Shown here: positions 1 through 8,658 of the stretch, one piece after another
How positions within the stretch are numbered: the first letter of the stretch is position 1
How the letters are laid out: the number at the start of each line of letters is the position of its first letter
Source: Bacillota bacterium
Lineage (GTDB): Bacteria > Bacillota > Clostridia > Christensenellales > SZUA-584
Assembly: GCA_023408075.1 (NCBI GenBank)
Contig: JAEYKW010000006.1
Location: forward strand, 186,001 to 250,000
Length of the DNA: 64,000 nt
Direction of reading: 5' to 3'
Position numbers and translations under genes: made by a program
Notes under the pieces: model-generated
Seen by the model: the letters and a program-made list of their open reading frames with translations, nothing else
Told to the model about the DNA's origin: nothing
Databases searched by the model: none

Positions 1-1149
1 CGTTTTGTATTCGCCGCTGTAAACGCTGTCGTCCGTGCGCTCCAGCAGATTGCCCTCCGCAATCCTTCCTTCCTGTGCCGCGATATCGGCGATAAGCCCG
101 CTGATTTTCTCGACCACCTGCGTGAACGCGTTTCCGAGTATGCCGATCTCATCCTTGCGTTTGTGCACATCGATCTTCACATCCATGTTGCCTTCGGCGA
201 GTGCGCGCGAGGCATCCACCATCGCCAGCATCGGCTTTCTGATGCTGCGGCGCACAAACCATGAAAGAATCAGCGCGCTGACGACGATCACGATCACGCC
301 GCCGATACCCGCGTAAAGCGCTGTCTTAAGAACCGCCGCTTCGGCTTCCTGCAAAGACATGGCGCCTCCGAGTGAGCCGATGATTTTGCCGTCCGCATTC
401 ACGAGCGGAATATAAGCCGCAATATACGGCCTGCCAAACAGCGTGACGTTATTTGAATATGTTTCTCCGTTCTGCAGAACAGCCGCCTGCACCTTCGGGT
501 CCATTTCCGTGCCGACAGCCGCCGACCCGTTTTCCTGAATCGTGGTCACAAGCCGTTTGGTGCCCGAGAATATGGAAAACTCCATGCCGTAATTCGCTTT
601 ATAATCATCGAGCAGCGCAAGCTCTTCAAACGTGAAGCCGGTAACCACCGTGCCGATAACCGTGCCATGATCCATAATCGGCGCACCGGCGCGGCTCGAA
701 AGGCTCACCAGCGCACCCTCTTCCAAGGTGGAGGAAACCTGGCCGTTCAGCGCATTCTGTACATTTGCCTGGTCGCTGATGTTGTCACCTTTTTCGTCGG
801 GCTTGTGCTGACGGATGATGACCGTGCCGTTTTTGTCCGTGATGCTGATGGTGCTGAGGCCCAGCACGCTGTTAAGATCGTCCAGCGACGATTTGAGCGC
901 CGCAAAATTGTTGCTTTTCACCCCTTCGATCACATTCTGATTCTGACCGAGCAGAATCGCAGATTCCTCGGCTCTGTCCGAGAGACTTTCGACCTCTTTT
1001 TTGAGGTCATTGACGTTGGAAATCACACTCTGTTCGGTGCTCTCATTCTGAAATGCCGCGTCCTCGGCCATCACCAGAAATGTGATGGACAACACAGACA
1101 ATGCGACAATAGCCACCACAAAGGCCAAAATCTTTCCGCTTAGTTTCAT
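1..1149 (-). CDS. Methyl-accepting chemotaxis protein, 3' end beyond window
   Basis: The 383 visible codons give the sensing half of a chemoreceptor. The N-terminus has one membrane helix (MKLSGKILAFVVAIVALSVL), then an extracytoplasmic Cache-type ligand domain of roughly residues 35-265. A second membrane helix lies near 280-300 (GGVIVIVVSALILSWFV), followed by a HAMP linker starting RRSIRKPM. The methyl-accepting signalling hairpin lies off the left edge, so the CDS is partial. The ATG at 1149 follows a GGGAGAGGGG Shine-Dalgarno-like run. By family, such receptors bind a small molecule outside the cell and signal to CheA/CheW; the ligand cannot be read here. A terminator-like hairpin about 40 nt upstream suggests leader control. 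Confidence 0.92.
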   Translation of the reverse strand, partial: MKLSGKILAFVVAIVALSVLSITFLVMAEDAAFQNESTEQSVISNVNDLKKEVESLSDRAEESAILLGQNQNVIEGVKSNNFAALKSSLDDLNSVLGLSTISITDKNGTVIIRQHKPDEKGDNISDQANVQNALNGQVSSTLEEGALVSLSSRAGAPIMDHGTVIGTVVTGFTFEELALLDDYKANYGMEFSIFSGTKRLVTTIQENGSAAVGTEMDPKVQAAVLQNGETYSNNVTLFGRPYIAAYIPLVNADGKIIGSLGGAMSLQEAEAAVLKTALYAGIGGVIVIVVSALILSWFVRRSIRKPMLAMVDASRALAEGNMDVKIDVHKRKDEIGILGNAFTQVVEKISGLIADIAAQEGRIAEGNLLERTDDSVYSGEYKT

Positions 1150-1189
1150 TTTTTCCGTACCCCTCTCCCATGCTGATAAATATTTCTAA

Positions 1190-1235
1190 GAAAAAACCCG
1201 ATAGGTTGAGGCTCGAGTGCCTGTTGACATCGGGT
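1190..1235 (-). terminator. Terminator-like hairpin in the MCP leader
   Basis: On the minus strand ACCCGAT pairs with ATCGGGT, an inner stem AGGC/GCCT closes the loop, and a T run follows. It lies between the probable promoter region and the MCP start at 1149, so it would stop the MCP's own transcript unless prevented. That layout fits an attenuator or riboswitch expression platform. I looked for the c-di-GMP class I consensus and did not find it. Confidence 0.55.
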
Positions 1236-1418
1236 CTGTTTCATTAAAATCTGGTTGCTGCCGTTATCTCTTCACGTTGCTTGGCGCGGGTTCTTTAGCT
1301 CTTATTTTCTATATATATCAGCCGCTTTGCGTAATACAAAACAACATAAACCAAAAAAACTTTTAGCAAAGTGTAAAAAAAGTATGAATAGGGATATGAA
1401 AAAAGGTTGTATATCAAG

Positions 1419-1580
1419 GCCTCAGCGTGTCAAAAAGCTCTATTATCGTGGCCCACGATAAAATTTAAATAGCCTCTCTCGCAGATGAACCGTGATGGGT
1501 GCGATGTGCCGGAAAAGGCGACTGATTTAACCCATTTGAAGCCATTATCCCTCCCCAGTCACCTATCGGTGACAGCCCTC
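1419..1580. repeat. Dispersed repeat, copy 1
   Basis: Two blocks here match the repeat near 37.24-37.32 kb. One is at 1419-1454, containing TTATCGTGGCCC. The other is at 1549-1580, containing AGTCACCTATCGGTGACAG, which is the reverse complement of the corresponding block in the 37-kb copy. The blocks share wording but not relative orientation. Short non-coding palindromic elements of this kind are common in gaps of Clostridia genomes. Confidence 0.65.
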
Positions 1581-1701
1581 GATTCACCCGATGGTTAGTC
1601 GTGTATGACCAAATGAATAGCTTTTCGAAGAAATAATAAAAATTGGGTTTACCGATCGCTTGGCGGTGTACAGAAAAGTCCTGTTTTATGTTGTCGGTAT
1701 A

Positions 1702-4700
1702 TCAGTGCCGCTGGTCATTGATCTTCAAAAACACGTCCACCACATCCGGGTCAAACTGTGTGCCGCTCAATGCGGCAATCTCCTCAAGTGCCTGTTTATT
1801 TGTCTTGGTTGGGCGGTACGGCCGTTCGTTGGTCATCGCTTCATAAGCATCCGCCACCGCAAGTATCCGCGCCATGATCGGAATACCGCCGCCCTTGAGG
1901 CCGTTCGGATACCCGCCGCCGTCAAAACGTTCGTGATGGGCCAGCACCGTTTTGGCGATATGGGCCATCTCCGTGGATGCGGAAAGTATGCGAAAGCCCA
2001 CCTCGGGATGCCGTTTCATATCCACCCATTCCTCGTCGGTCAATATGTCCGGCTTGCCGAAAAGCGCAGGGTTAACCGCAATTTTGCCGATATCGTGCAT
2101 GCGCCCGATCAGGCTCATTTCATCTATCTCCCGCTGCGAAAAGCCCATCGCCTTCACGATATCCACGCTGACCTGACTGACATGACGGCAGTGCAGCCGT
2201 TCGCGCACGTATTTTTCATGCAGCGTCTGCAAAATGGTGTTGATCGAGCTGAAGCGCATCCTCGGGCTTTCCGAGCTTTTGTTGCGGTACATAAAAGCCT
2301 CAGCCTTGCTCAAAATCACCTTAAGGCTTTCTTCGGGGCGCTTTTTTGTCCCCCAGCCCACAGATATCGAACAGTCGATCGCTGACACGCTGCTTTTGGA
2401 CGACAGTATTTTGATCTCCGCGCAGACCTTTTGTGCCGCTATCTCATCCGCCCCGGGCATCAGTATCAGGAATTCGTCGCCGCCCGACCTGATCACAATA
2501 TCCTGGGACCGGCAGGCCTTTTGCAGCACCGACGCCATGCGCATCAGCAGCTTGTCGCCTGCGGTGTGCCCGAACGCATCGTTGGCCAGCTTCAAGCCGT
2601 TTACGTCGCAATTGATGACGGAGAGCGGCAGATTCTGCTCCGTATCGATTTTCTTCAGTATTTGCTCGAAGTAACGCCTGTTGTAAACGCCTGTGAGCGC
2701 ATCATGGTAAACGAGATAATCGATGCGCTTTTGCTTCTTCTTCTCCTCTGTGATATCACGTATCACCGTGACGGTGCCGATAATCTGCCCGTTTCCATCC
2801 TTAATCGGCGAAACGGTATAGGCGATGGACATGGCTTTTCCGTCCCGGCACATCATTTCGACGCCGCGTGAATGGGCCACCGTCTTGCCCGTCGCAAGTG
2901 TTCTGTCAATCAGGCTGGGCCGCAGGTTATCCTCCCTGTCCACCGTCTTCACCACATCGTCAAACAGCAGCCCCTGAGCTTCGCTCTGCGCAAAACCCGA
3001 AAGCTGCTCAAACACCTCGTTCACGGCGGTGATGCCGCCCGTATTGTCCGTCACCACCACGCCCTCACCGATAGACTGAAGCGTGATGCTCAGCAGCTCT
3101 TTTTCCGCTTTGAGCGCGGCTTTTGCGTTCTCATTATCTGTGACGTCCCTGTTGATCATAATCGCCGCCTGCAGCTGACCGTTTTCATCGGTCACGGGTG
3201 CTGTGCTGTTAACAATGATCCGCCTGCCGCCTTTGAGCGTTTCAATCTCGAGCATTTCCTCATGAACGGTTTCGCCTTTGCTCAGCGTTTTTGCAAGCGC
3301 CCACTCCCCGTGCTTCAACCCCTCGCCCGTGGGATAATGAAGAATGTTCGCTGCCGTATCCGCGCTGTGCAGCTTCCCTTCCCAAATGCGTTCCCCGGCG
3401 GGATTCGCTTTCACGATGCGCCCGTCTTTGTCTGCCACCCACAGCCCGACAGGCAGCAGATCGAATATCTTATTGAGCTGCCTCTCACTGGCTTCGAGCG
3501 CCTGCTCAATGTGCTTTCGCTCTGTGATATCCCAGATCGACCCCACCATACGGGCAGGGTTGCCGGATTCGTCTTTAACCACCATACCCGTTTTTCTCAC
3601 ATGTTTGACGGCCCCGCTGGCACACACGACGCGGTATTCGAGCGTGCAGCCGGTTTTGGAATCCGTCGCTTGTTTAAACGCGTCAATCACGCTGCGGTCA
3701 TCCGGGTGAACAAGCGAATCCCATGGCCGGTATGCCCCGCCTATGGAGTCGTCCTCCAAAGAGAATATCTGCTTGGCCGTGTCATCGAGGTAAATCATGT
3801 CGTTTTCAAAATCGTATTCCCAGAACCCGACGCTGCTTGCGGCGGAGGCCATGTTCAGGCGCTGCACCGTCAGCTCATGGGCCTGCTTGGAAAGTGTGAG
3901 CTCATCGATATGGCGTTTGAGGCTCTGTATCAGCGCCGACCTCTCAATTGTCGCCGCCATCAAATCCGCAAACACCTTCACCACAGACGTTTCGGATGGA
4001 TTGAGTTCACCTGAGAGAATCACAAAAACGCCGAATATGGAACCGCTGACAATCAGCGGCGCCGCAATGCCTTTGAGCGGACCGTTAAGCCCCACCTCTT
4101 CAATCGCCTCAGCCGGCAGCTGAAAATCGTCGATATATATCGCGTTCTTCATTCGGGCGGCCTGCAAAAACGCGCCGCTCAGCACGAGGCACGCTTCCTC
4201 GCAATAAACACGCGGCGCGTCCGCCACGCTTAAATATGTTTTGTGAATGGCCAGGTCGCCGCCCGTCAGCAACAGCATGCATTCAAAACCGTTTTGTTTA
4301 AGCACTCCCGCAGCCGCATCAAACAGCTTTGCCGTGTCGTATGCGCCCGCCATCTCATTCGCGGCAATGCTCAGCGTGTTTTGCAGCATCTGAGCATGCA
4401 TATTCGGGGTCAGGTCCGAAAATATGATGCCAAAGCGGTTCTCGCCCCAGGGCGTAATCGACAGCCAAAAATGCCTGCCGAATTCGGGGATATAGCGTTC
4501 GAACTGACGGGGCTTTCCGCTTAAGACGACATCGGCCACATCGTCCAGCAACGGCGTTTTGCCTTTATACAGATCGGCTGCGAGCCTGCCCGCCACATGC
4601 TCTCGCTTGAGGTTCAGTATCTTTTCGCAGCCGGTATTGATATCTTCCACAATGTAATCAACGGGGGTTCCGTCCTTGAAAATCAGCTGGTGAAAAGCCA

Positions 4701-5064
4701 TGCCTTCCTGCATATGGTTGATCAGCATGGCAAATTGATGGTCACTCGCATCCGCATTATGCGCGATACGGATGCCCTTGTTTTGAAACATCAGCCGGTA
4801 GCCGTCACAGCCGCCCATCAACACGGCTTTTATATGCCGACCTGTTTCACGCCATATGCATCGAACCGGCTGCAACGCCAAATGGCGGGTGAAAATATCT
4901 TCTCCCCGCGTGTCGAAAAGCACATCAAAATGCGTACCTGCCGGAACCTTTGCAATGCTGAATTCTTTGAGAAAAGCGAAGCTGCAATCCAGGATCTTCT
5001 TGTCGGCACCGATAACAAGCACAACACCGCTGCTTAAAATTGAGTATAATTCCGATTCAATCAA
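1702..5064 (-). CDS. PAS/GAF sensor with GGDEF and HD-GYP output (c-di-GMP turnover)
   Basis: This 1120-residue protein has no signal peptide or clear membrane helix and is probably cytosolic. In order it has PAS-like regions (about 1-110 and 111-225), a GAF-like region (about 235-375), a coiled linker, three PAS domains (about 400-520, 525-645, 655-775), a GGDEF domain (780-935) and an HD-GYP domain (945-1115). GGDEF is intact at 861-865, with an RxxD inhibitory-site motif at 852-855. The HD pair is at 990-991, followed by HHE (1043-1045) and GYP (1051-1053). By family it should both make and degrade c-di-GMP. The start is TTG, chosen because AAGGAG lies 8 nt upstream. It is transcribed toward the MCP gene. 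Confidence 0.93.
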   Translation of the reverse strand: MIESELYSILSSGVVLVIGADKKILDCSFAFLKEFSIAKVPAGTHFDVLFDTRGEDIFTRHLALQPVRCIWRETGRHIKAVLMGGCDGYRLMFQNKGIRIAHNADASDHQFAMLINHMQEGMAFHQLIFKDGTPVDYIVEDINTGCEKILNLKREHVAGRLAADLYKGKTPLLDDVADVVLSGKPRQFERYIPEFGRHFWLSITPWGENRFGIIFSDLTPNMHAQMLQNTLSIAANEMAGAYDTAKLFDAAAGVLKQNGFECMLLLTGGDLAIHKTYLSVADAPRVYCEEACLVLSGAFLQAARMKNAIYIDDFQLPAEAIEEVGLNGPLKGIAAPLIVSGSIFGVFVILSGELNPSETSVVKVFADLMAATIERSALIQSLKRHIDELTLSKQAHELTVQRLNMASAASSVGFWEYDFENDMIYLDDTAKQIFSLEDDSIGGAYRPWDSLVHPDDRSVIDAFKQATDSKTGCTLEYRVVCASGAVKHVRKTGMVVKDESGNPARMVGSIWDITERKHIEQALEASERQLNKIFDLLPVGLWVADKDGRIVKANPAGERIWEGKLHSADTAANILHYPTGEGLKHGEWALAKTLSKGETVHEEMLEIETLKGGRRIIVNSTAPVTDENGQLQAAIMINRDVTDNENAKAALKAEKELLSITLQSIGEGVVVTDNTGGITAVNEVFEQLSGFAQSEAQGLLFDDVVKTVDREDNLRPSLIDRTLATGKTVAHSRGVEMMCRDGKAMSIAYTVSPIKDGNGQIIGTVTVIRDITEEKKKQKRIDYLVYHDALTGVYNRRYFEQILKKIDTEQNLPLSVINCDVNGLKLANDAFGHTAGDKLLMRMASVLQKACRSQDIVIRSGGDEFLILMPGADEIAAQKVCAEIKILSSKSSVSAIDCSISVGWGTKKRPEESLKVILSKAEAFMYRNKSSESPRMRFSSINTILQTLHEKYVRERLHCRHVSQVSVDIVKAMGFSQREIDEMSLIGRMHDIGKIAVNPALFGKPDILTDEEWVDMKRHPEVGFRILSASTEMAHIAKTVLAHHERFDGGGYPNGLKGGGIPIMARILAVADAYEAMTNERPYRPTKTNKQALEEIAALSGTQFDPDVVDVFLKINDQRH

Positions 5065-5227
5065 ATCCGGTGCTCCTTATACCCCATTGTCAACAACTCG
5101 TAAATACCACCGCATGAGCGCCTTAAACATTTTTTCCAGTTATAGTATGCGATATGCAGCTAGTTATCCTATCGTCTTATTCGCCTGTTTATTTAGCTGT
5201 TTATCATATGAAAGTGGCAAAAAACGG

Positions 5228-6061
5228 TCAAATGCTTGAAATGCGGGCCTTTATGAAGTGCTTTATGATAAAGAACAGGAAAAATGCGATGAGGTTGACC
5301 ACAACGACGGCGGCACCCGCCGGAACAGACCAGACAAACGAGATGACGATGCCGATGATAAAGCAGACGACGGACAAAACGGCGGCGCTGATGACCACGC
5401 TTTTAAAGCTCTTGAACACGCGCATCGACGTGAGCGCCGGAAAAATGATGAGGCTGGAAATCAGCATCGCCCCCATCATGCGCATGCCGACGACGATAAT
5501 GAGCGCGGTCAGCATGGCAATGAGCATGTTGTAGCGCCCCGCTTTCGTGCCCGTGGCTCTCGCAAAGCTCTCGTCAAACGTGACGGCAAAAATCTTGTTA
5601 TAAAACAGCACATACAGCGCCAGCACCGCGACGGATACGAACGAGCTGATGATCACATCGCTCCCGCTCATAGCGAGTATACTGCCGAACATATAATTGT
5701 ACACATCCACGTTCATGCCGGTCGTTAACGAGACGATGATGATACCGATCGCAATCGCGCTGCTGGATATAATCGCAATGGCCGCATCGCCCTTGATCAT
5801 GCTGTTTTCGCCGAGACGCATGAGCAGGAAAGCCGTGACGGCCACCACGGGCAGCGATACCTCGAGCGGCGCCACATTCAGCGCGAGCGATACCGAAAGC
5901 GCGCCAAACCCCACATGAGACAGCCCGTCCCCAATCATTGAATAGCGTTTGAGCACAAGGCTGACGCCGAGCAACGCGGCGCAAAGCGCCACGAGCACGC
6001 CGACGATCAGCGCACGCACGATAAACGTATAAGACAGCAGCTCCGCTAACCACTCAAACAT
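5228..6061 (-). CDS. znuB: Zinc/manganese ABC transporter permease (ZnuB-like)
   Basis: An ABC-3 family permease of 277 residues with eight or so hydrophobic segments from LLSYTFIVRALIVGVLVALC to the C-terminal IVISFVWSVPAGAAVVVVNL. It contains the GDGLSHVGFGALSV region typical of ZnuB/MntB. It would form the membrane channel moving Zn(II) or Mn(II) delivered by ZnuA, powered by ZnuC. The ATG at 6061 overlaps the znuC stop by 8 nt and has GGGGGA 8 nt upstream; an in-frame GTG sits one codon earlier. It is the last gene of the operon. No strong terminator is visible after it. Confidence 0.93.
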   Translation of the reverse strand: MFEWLAELLSYTFIVRALIVGVLVALCAALLGVSLVLKRYSMIGDGLSHVGFGALSVSLALNVAPLEVSLPVVAVTAFLLMRLGENSMIKGDAAIAIISSSAIAIGIIIVSLTTGMNVDVYNYMFGSILAMSGSDVIISSFVSVAVLALYVLFYNKIFAVTFDESFARATGTKAGRYNMLIAMLTALIIVVGMRMMGAMLISSLIIFPALTSMRVFKSFKSVVISAAVLSVVCFIIGIVISFVWSVPAGAAVVVVNLIAFFLFFIIKHFIKARISSI

Positions 6062-6752
6062 CACAAAAATCCCCCAGCATCCTGCGGCCTATCGGCGTCC
6101 GCAAATAATCCCGCGTAGCACCAAAAAACGCGCTCTGCATCGCCATATGCAGAATCCGGCTTCCGTACTGCACCGCGCTCCTTATGTCGTGAGAGACCAT
6201 AATCACGGTGATGCCGGTTTGGTTCAACTGCTTTATCAGCGCATACAGCTCTGCCGTGATCACGGGATCGAGCCCGGCCACCGGCTCATCGAGCAGCAGC
6301 AGCTTTTTGGTGGCGCAAAGCGCGCGGGCCAGCAGCACACGCTGCTGCTGGCCGCCCGAAAGCTCCCGGTAACACTTCTTTTGAATGTCACTGATACCGA
6401 GAAGCGCGATGTTTTCCTGCGCACGGCGCTTGTCTTCCTTGCTAAAAAACGTAAACCCTGGCCGCAGGCATCCCGACAGCACCACTTCGTAAACGCTCGC
6501 CGGAAAATCCTTCTGCGCCATCGTCTGCTGCGGCAGATAGCCGATCTCATTGCGCGCAATGCCGCCAAAGATGATTTTGCCGCTTACGGGCTTAATAAGG
6601 CCGAGCAGCCCTTTAATCAGCGTGCTTTTGCCGCTGCCGTTCTCGCCGACAATGCACAGGTAATCACCCGGTTCCACAGCAAAGCTGATGGCGTCCACAG
6701 CCGTTTGTCCGTCGTATTTCATGGTCACGTTCTCGCAACGAATCAGCGCCAT
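6054..6752 (-). CDS. znuC: Zinc ABC transporter ATP-binding protein (ZnuC-like)
   Basis: An ABC ATPase of 232 residues. It has Walker A GENGSGKST, the signature LSGGQQQR, Walker B LLLLDEPVAGLD and the switch histidine in VSHD. It lies 3 nt after znuA and overlaps znuB, so the three are cotranscribed. The length is normal for the ZnuC/MntB-type ATPases. Zinc rather than manganese is inferred from the zinc-type Fur regulator at the head of the operon. Confidence 0.93.
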   Translation of the reverse strand: MALIRCENVTMKYDGQTAVDAISFAVEPGDYLCIVGENGSGKSTLIKGLLGLIKPVSGKIIFGGIARNEIGYLPQQTMAQKDFPASVYEVVLSGCLRPGFTFFSKEDKRRAQENIALLGISDIQKKCYRELSGGQQQRVLLARALCATKKLLLLDEPVAGLDPVITAELYALIKQLNQTGITVIMVSHDIRSAVQYGSRILHMAMQSAFFGATRDYLRTPIGRRMLGDFCDV

Positions 6753-6755
6753 CTG

Positions 6756-7706
6756 CTATTGAAGCCCCTTCTTTAAATTCTCGAGGTTGCCCTGCATCAG
6801 TTGTAAGTACGTGACTCCCTTTTCAAAGTCGTCTCTTGTCACGTTGTGGCATGAATGCAGCAGCAGCGCTTGTGCGCCCGTCTGTTCGCTCACGGCCTTG
6901 GCTACCGCCTGATTGCTGAACTCAATATAGTAAATATATTTGATGTCCTTCTCCTTGACCGTATCGATCAGATAGGCAAGCGTTCCCGCGCTGACATCGG
7001 ATTCGCTGCTGCAGCCGCTGAACGCCGCACGGTAATCAAGGCCGAATTCGTCCGCCAGATACCGGAACGGGAACCGGTCCGCCACGACGAGCAGCTTCGT
7101 TTGCGACGCATCCACAACCGCTTGCATCTCGCTGTCAACCTGCCCGATCTGAGCCGTATAATCGTGCGCATTCTTTTCATACGCCGCCGCGTTCGCACTG
7201 TCCGCTTTTTCCAGCGCCTCGGCGATATAATCGATTATAAGAATCGCGTTTTTGGGCGATGTCCAGATGTGCTCGTCATATTCGGGCTCCGCTTCGCCCT
7301 CTTCCTCTTCCGCGCTCTGCATGCCCTCCACCGTTTCTTCCTCCACGGGCGTCACGGCGTCCATCAGCCGCAGCACCGTTATGCGGCTCGTATCCGTCGA
7401 TTCGAGCACCTGATCCACCCATGCGTCGTTCTCGCCGCCGGTATAGATGAACACATCGGCATTCTGTATCCTGATGATGTCATCAGGCGTCGGGTCGAAG
7501 GTGTGCACCTCCGCACCCGGGTCAATCAGCATCGTGACGTCCGCGTTGCCGCCCGTGACGGCGCGCGCGAAATCATACGGCGGAAATATCGTTGTGACAA
7601 TCTTCAAGCCTTTGCCGTCGTTGTCTGCGGCGGAGCTCACCGGCGCGCAGCCCAGCAGCGCTGCCGTCAGCGCCGCGCAAAGAATATATATCAATACTTT
7701 TTTCAT
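6756..7706 (-). CDS. znuA: Zinc-binding lipoprotein of ABC transporter (ZnuA-like)
   Basis: A 316-residue solute-binding lipoprotein with signal peptide and lipobox LLGC (Cys20). It belongs to the TroA/ZnuA metal-binding cluster A-1 family. Candidate metal ligands are the histidine in HTFDPTPDD, the histidine in DEHIW and the region AAFSGCSSESD. The mobile loop before DEHIW, which is histidine-rich in many ZnuA proteins, is strongly acidic here (EEEEGEAEPEYDEH). It would capture Zn(II) at the outer membrane face and hand it to ZnuBC. It is the third gene of the operon, 55 nt after the small membrane protein. Confidence 0.92.
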   Translation of the reverse strand: MKKVLIYILCAALTAALLGCAPVSSAADNDGKGLKIVTTIFPPYDFARAVTGGNADVTMLIDPGAEVHTFDPTPDDIIRIQNADVFIYTGGENDAWVDQVLESTDTSRITVLRLMDAVTPVEEETVEGMQSAEEEEGEAEPEYDEHIWTSPKNAILIIDYIAEALEKADSANAAAYEKNAHDYTAQIGQVDSEMQAVVDASQTKLLVVADRFPFRYLADEFGLDYRAAFSGCSSESDVSAGTLAYLIDTVKEKDIKYIYYIEFSNQAVAKAVSEQTGAQALLLHSCHNVTRDDFEKGVTYLQLMQGNLENLKKGLQ

Positions 7707-7761
7707 ATCGTTCTCCTTGTCTTAACCCTGGTCTATCAATCCTTCAAGCAGCCTCCGGCCC

Positions 7762-8067
7762 TCAACAGTCAATGCGGCTATGCCGCAGAACGGGCGTCAT
7801 GCGCACGATATCAAAAAATCGGGCCGTTATACGCAGCCGCGCTGCCCGCAGAGCCAGTGCGATAGTCAGCACCCATAGCAGCTCTTCGGCGCAGAAATGC
7901 AGCATCGCGTGAAGACACGCCGCCATGTGTTCACAGACCGGGCAATGCGCATCCGTGCAATGATGCCCCGCAGAAATAAGAATATAACCCAATGACAGTG
8001 AAAAAATAAGCGCGAGGCATAAAACGAGGATCAATGCCCAAAGCCTTAATCGGCGCATTCTTTTCAT
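7762..8067 (-). CDS. Small membrane protein with Cys/His cluster in zinc operon
   Basis: A 101-residue protein with an N-terminal basic patch and a hydrophobic helix (LWALILVLCLALIFSLSLGY). An exposed segment follows with a dense Cys/His cluster (HHCTDAHCPVCEHMAAC), then a second hydrophobic stretch. It lies 3 nt after the Fur-family gene and before znuA, so it is in the zinc operon. The cluster would suit metal binding, but I recognise no named family. A role as a zinc-handling accessory is inference from position and composition. An internal ATG three codons later is an alternative start. Confidence 0.8.
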   Translation of the reverse strand: MKRMRRLRLWALILVLCLALIFSLSLGYILISAGHHCTDAHCPVCEHMAACLHAMLHFCAEELLWVLTIALALRAARLRITARFFDIVRMTPVLRHSRIDC

Positions 8068-8070
8068 CGG

Positions 8071-8511
8071 CTATTTTCCGCTTTCATTCTGTTCCTGCCT
8101 TGCCGCTTCGCACTGGCGGCAAAGCCCATATATCACCGTTTTAAACTTGTCCATGCTGAACCCGTGATGATCAAGCAGGTGCGCCGTCATATCGTCAAGA
8201 TACTCGCAGTGCAGGTGGATCACACGTCCGCACTGTGCACAGACCAAATGGTAATGGGTGGTGCAGCTGTGATCCTGCGACACATACTGGTAGCACGCGC
8301 CCACACCTTCCGCGCCCGGGTATTTCACCACGCTGCCCTCATTCACGAGCTTATCGAGGTTGCGGTATACGGTTGTTTGCCCCACAGAAGCGCCCTGTGC
8401 TTTGAGGAAACCGAATATCATATCCGCCGTCACATGCTCGTCCGTGTGCCCTTTGAGGCACTGAAGAATCAGTTCGCCCTGACGGGTGTTATATTTTCCT
8501 TTGCCGTCCAC
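8071..8511 (-). CDS. zur: Fur-family metal-responsive repressor, probably Zur
   Basis: A 146-residue Fur-type repressor. It has a winged-helix DNA-binding region (VTADMIFGFLKAQGASVGQTTVYRNLDKL split across residues 25-55) and a C-terminal dimerisation domain. Two Cys pairs, CAQC and CRQC, form the usual structural zinc site, and a THYHLVC segment carries histidines. It heads the znu operon, which points to zinc sensing rather than iron or peroxide. It likely represses its own promoter through the 7-1-7 inverted repeat at 8529-8543. PerR or Fur specificity is not excluded from sequence alone. Confidence 0.9.
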   Translation of the reverse strand: MDGKGKYNTRQGELILQCLKGHTDEHVTADMIFGFLKAQGASVGQTTVYRNLDKLVNEGSVVKYPGAEGVGACYQYVSQDHSCTTHYHLVCAQCGRVIHLHCEYLDDMTAHLLDHHGFSMDKFKTVIYGLCRQCEAARQEQNESGK

Positions 8512-8528
8512 ACCATCTCACCTCAATC

Positions 8529-8543
8529 TGAAAACGGTTTTCA
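8529..8543. promoter_or_regulatory. Fur-type 7-1-7 operator
   Basis: TGAAAAC-G-GTTTTCA is a perfect 7-1-7 inverted repeat, the classic layout of Fur/Zur/PerR boxes. It begins a few bases downstream of the predicted transcription start, where binding would block elongation or initiation. Autoregulation of the zinc operon is inferred. Confidence 0.75.
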
Positions 8544-8554
8544 TTTTCATATTT

Positions 8555-8583
8555 AATATAACTTTGTAGCTTGCGCTTGTCAA
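8555..8583 (-). promoter_or_regulatory. Promoter of zur-znu operon
   Basis: On the minus strand TTGACA (8583-8578) and TATATT (8560-8555) are separated by exactly 17 bp. Transcription would start near 8548, just before the Fur-type box. Confidence 0.8.
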
Positions 8584-8584
8584 T

Positions 8585-8602
8585 ATATCATGGTCATGAT
8601 AT
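8585..8602. promoter_or_regulatory. Palindrome abutting the zinc promoter
   Basis: ATATCATG-GT-CATGATAT is a perfect 8-2-8 inverted repeat lying just upstream of the -35 box and between divergent genes. It could be a second operator serving either direction. Its protein is unknown. Confidence 0.5.
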
Positions 8603-8658
8603 GTTAGTGTTAATATCCCTATTTTTTAATTAAATACATAGAAGGAGCGGTGCAGCCT

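Larger units (their letters stand above)
1150..1701. other. Intergenic region, 552 bp
   Basis: This gap lies between the MCP start and the stop of the PAS/GGDEF/HD-GYP gene. It holds the MCP leader with its hairpin, an AT-rich stretch near 1300-1400 that probably carries the MCP promoter, and a dispersed repeat copy at 1419-1580. No convincing gene is present. Confidence 0.6.

Noticed and set aside
1236..1330. c-di-GMP class I riboswitch upstream of the MCP
   Set aside because: Suspected because of the c-di-GMP genes and the hairpin, but the conserved GCACAGGGCAAACC and GCAAAGCC blocks are absent.
2872..4014. Long open frame on the plus strand (380 codons)
   Set aside because: It lies wholly opposite the PAS/GGDEF/HD-GYP gene, whose motifs are intact. 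The frame has no family motifs and reflects GC-rich codon use.
6855..7865. Long open frame on the plus strand (336 codons)
   Set aside because: It is antisense to znuA and the small zinc-operon gene, with no recognisable domain and no ribosome site.
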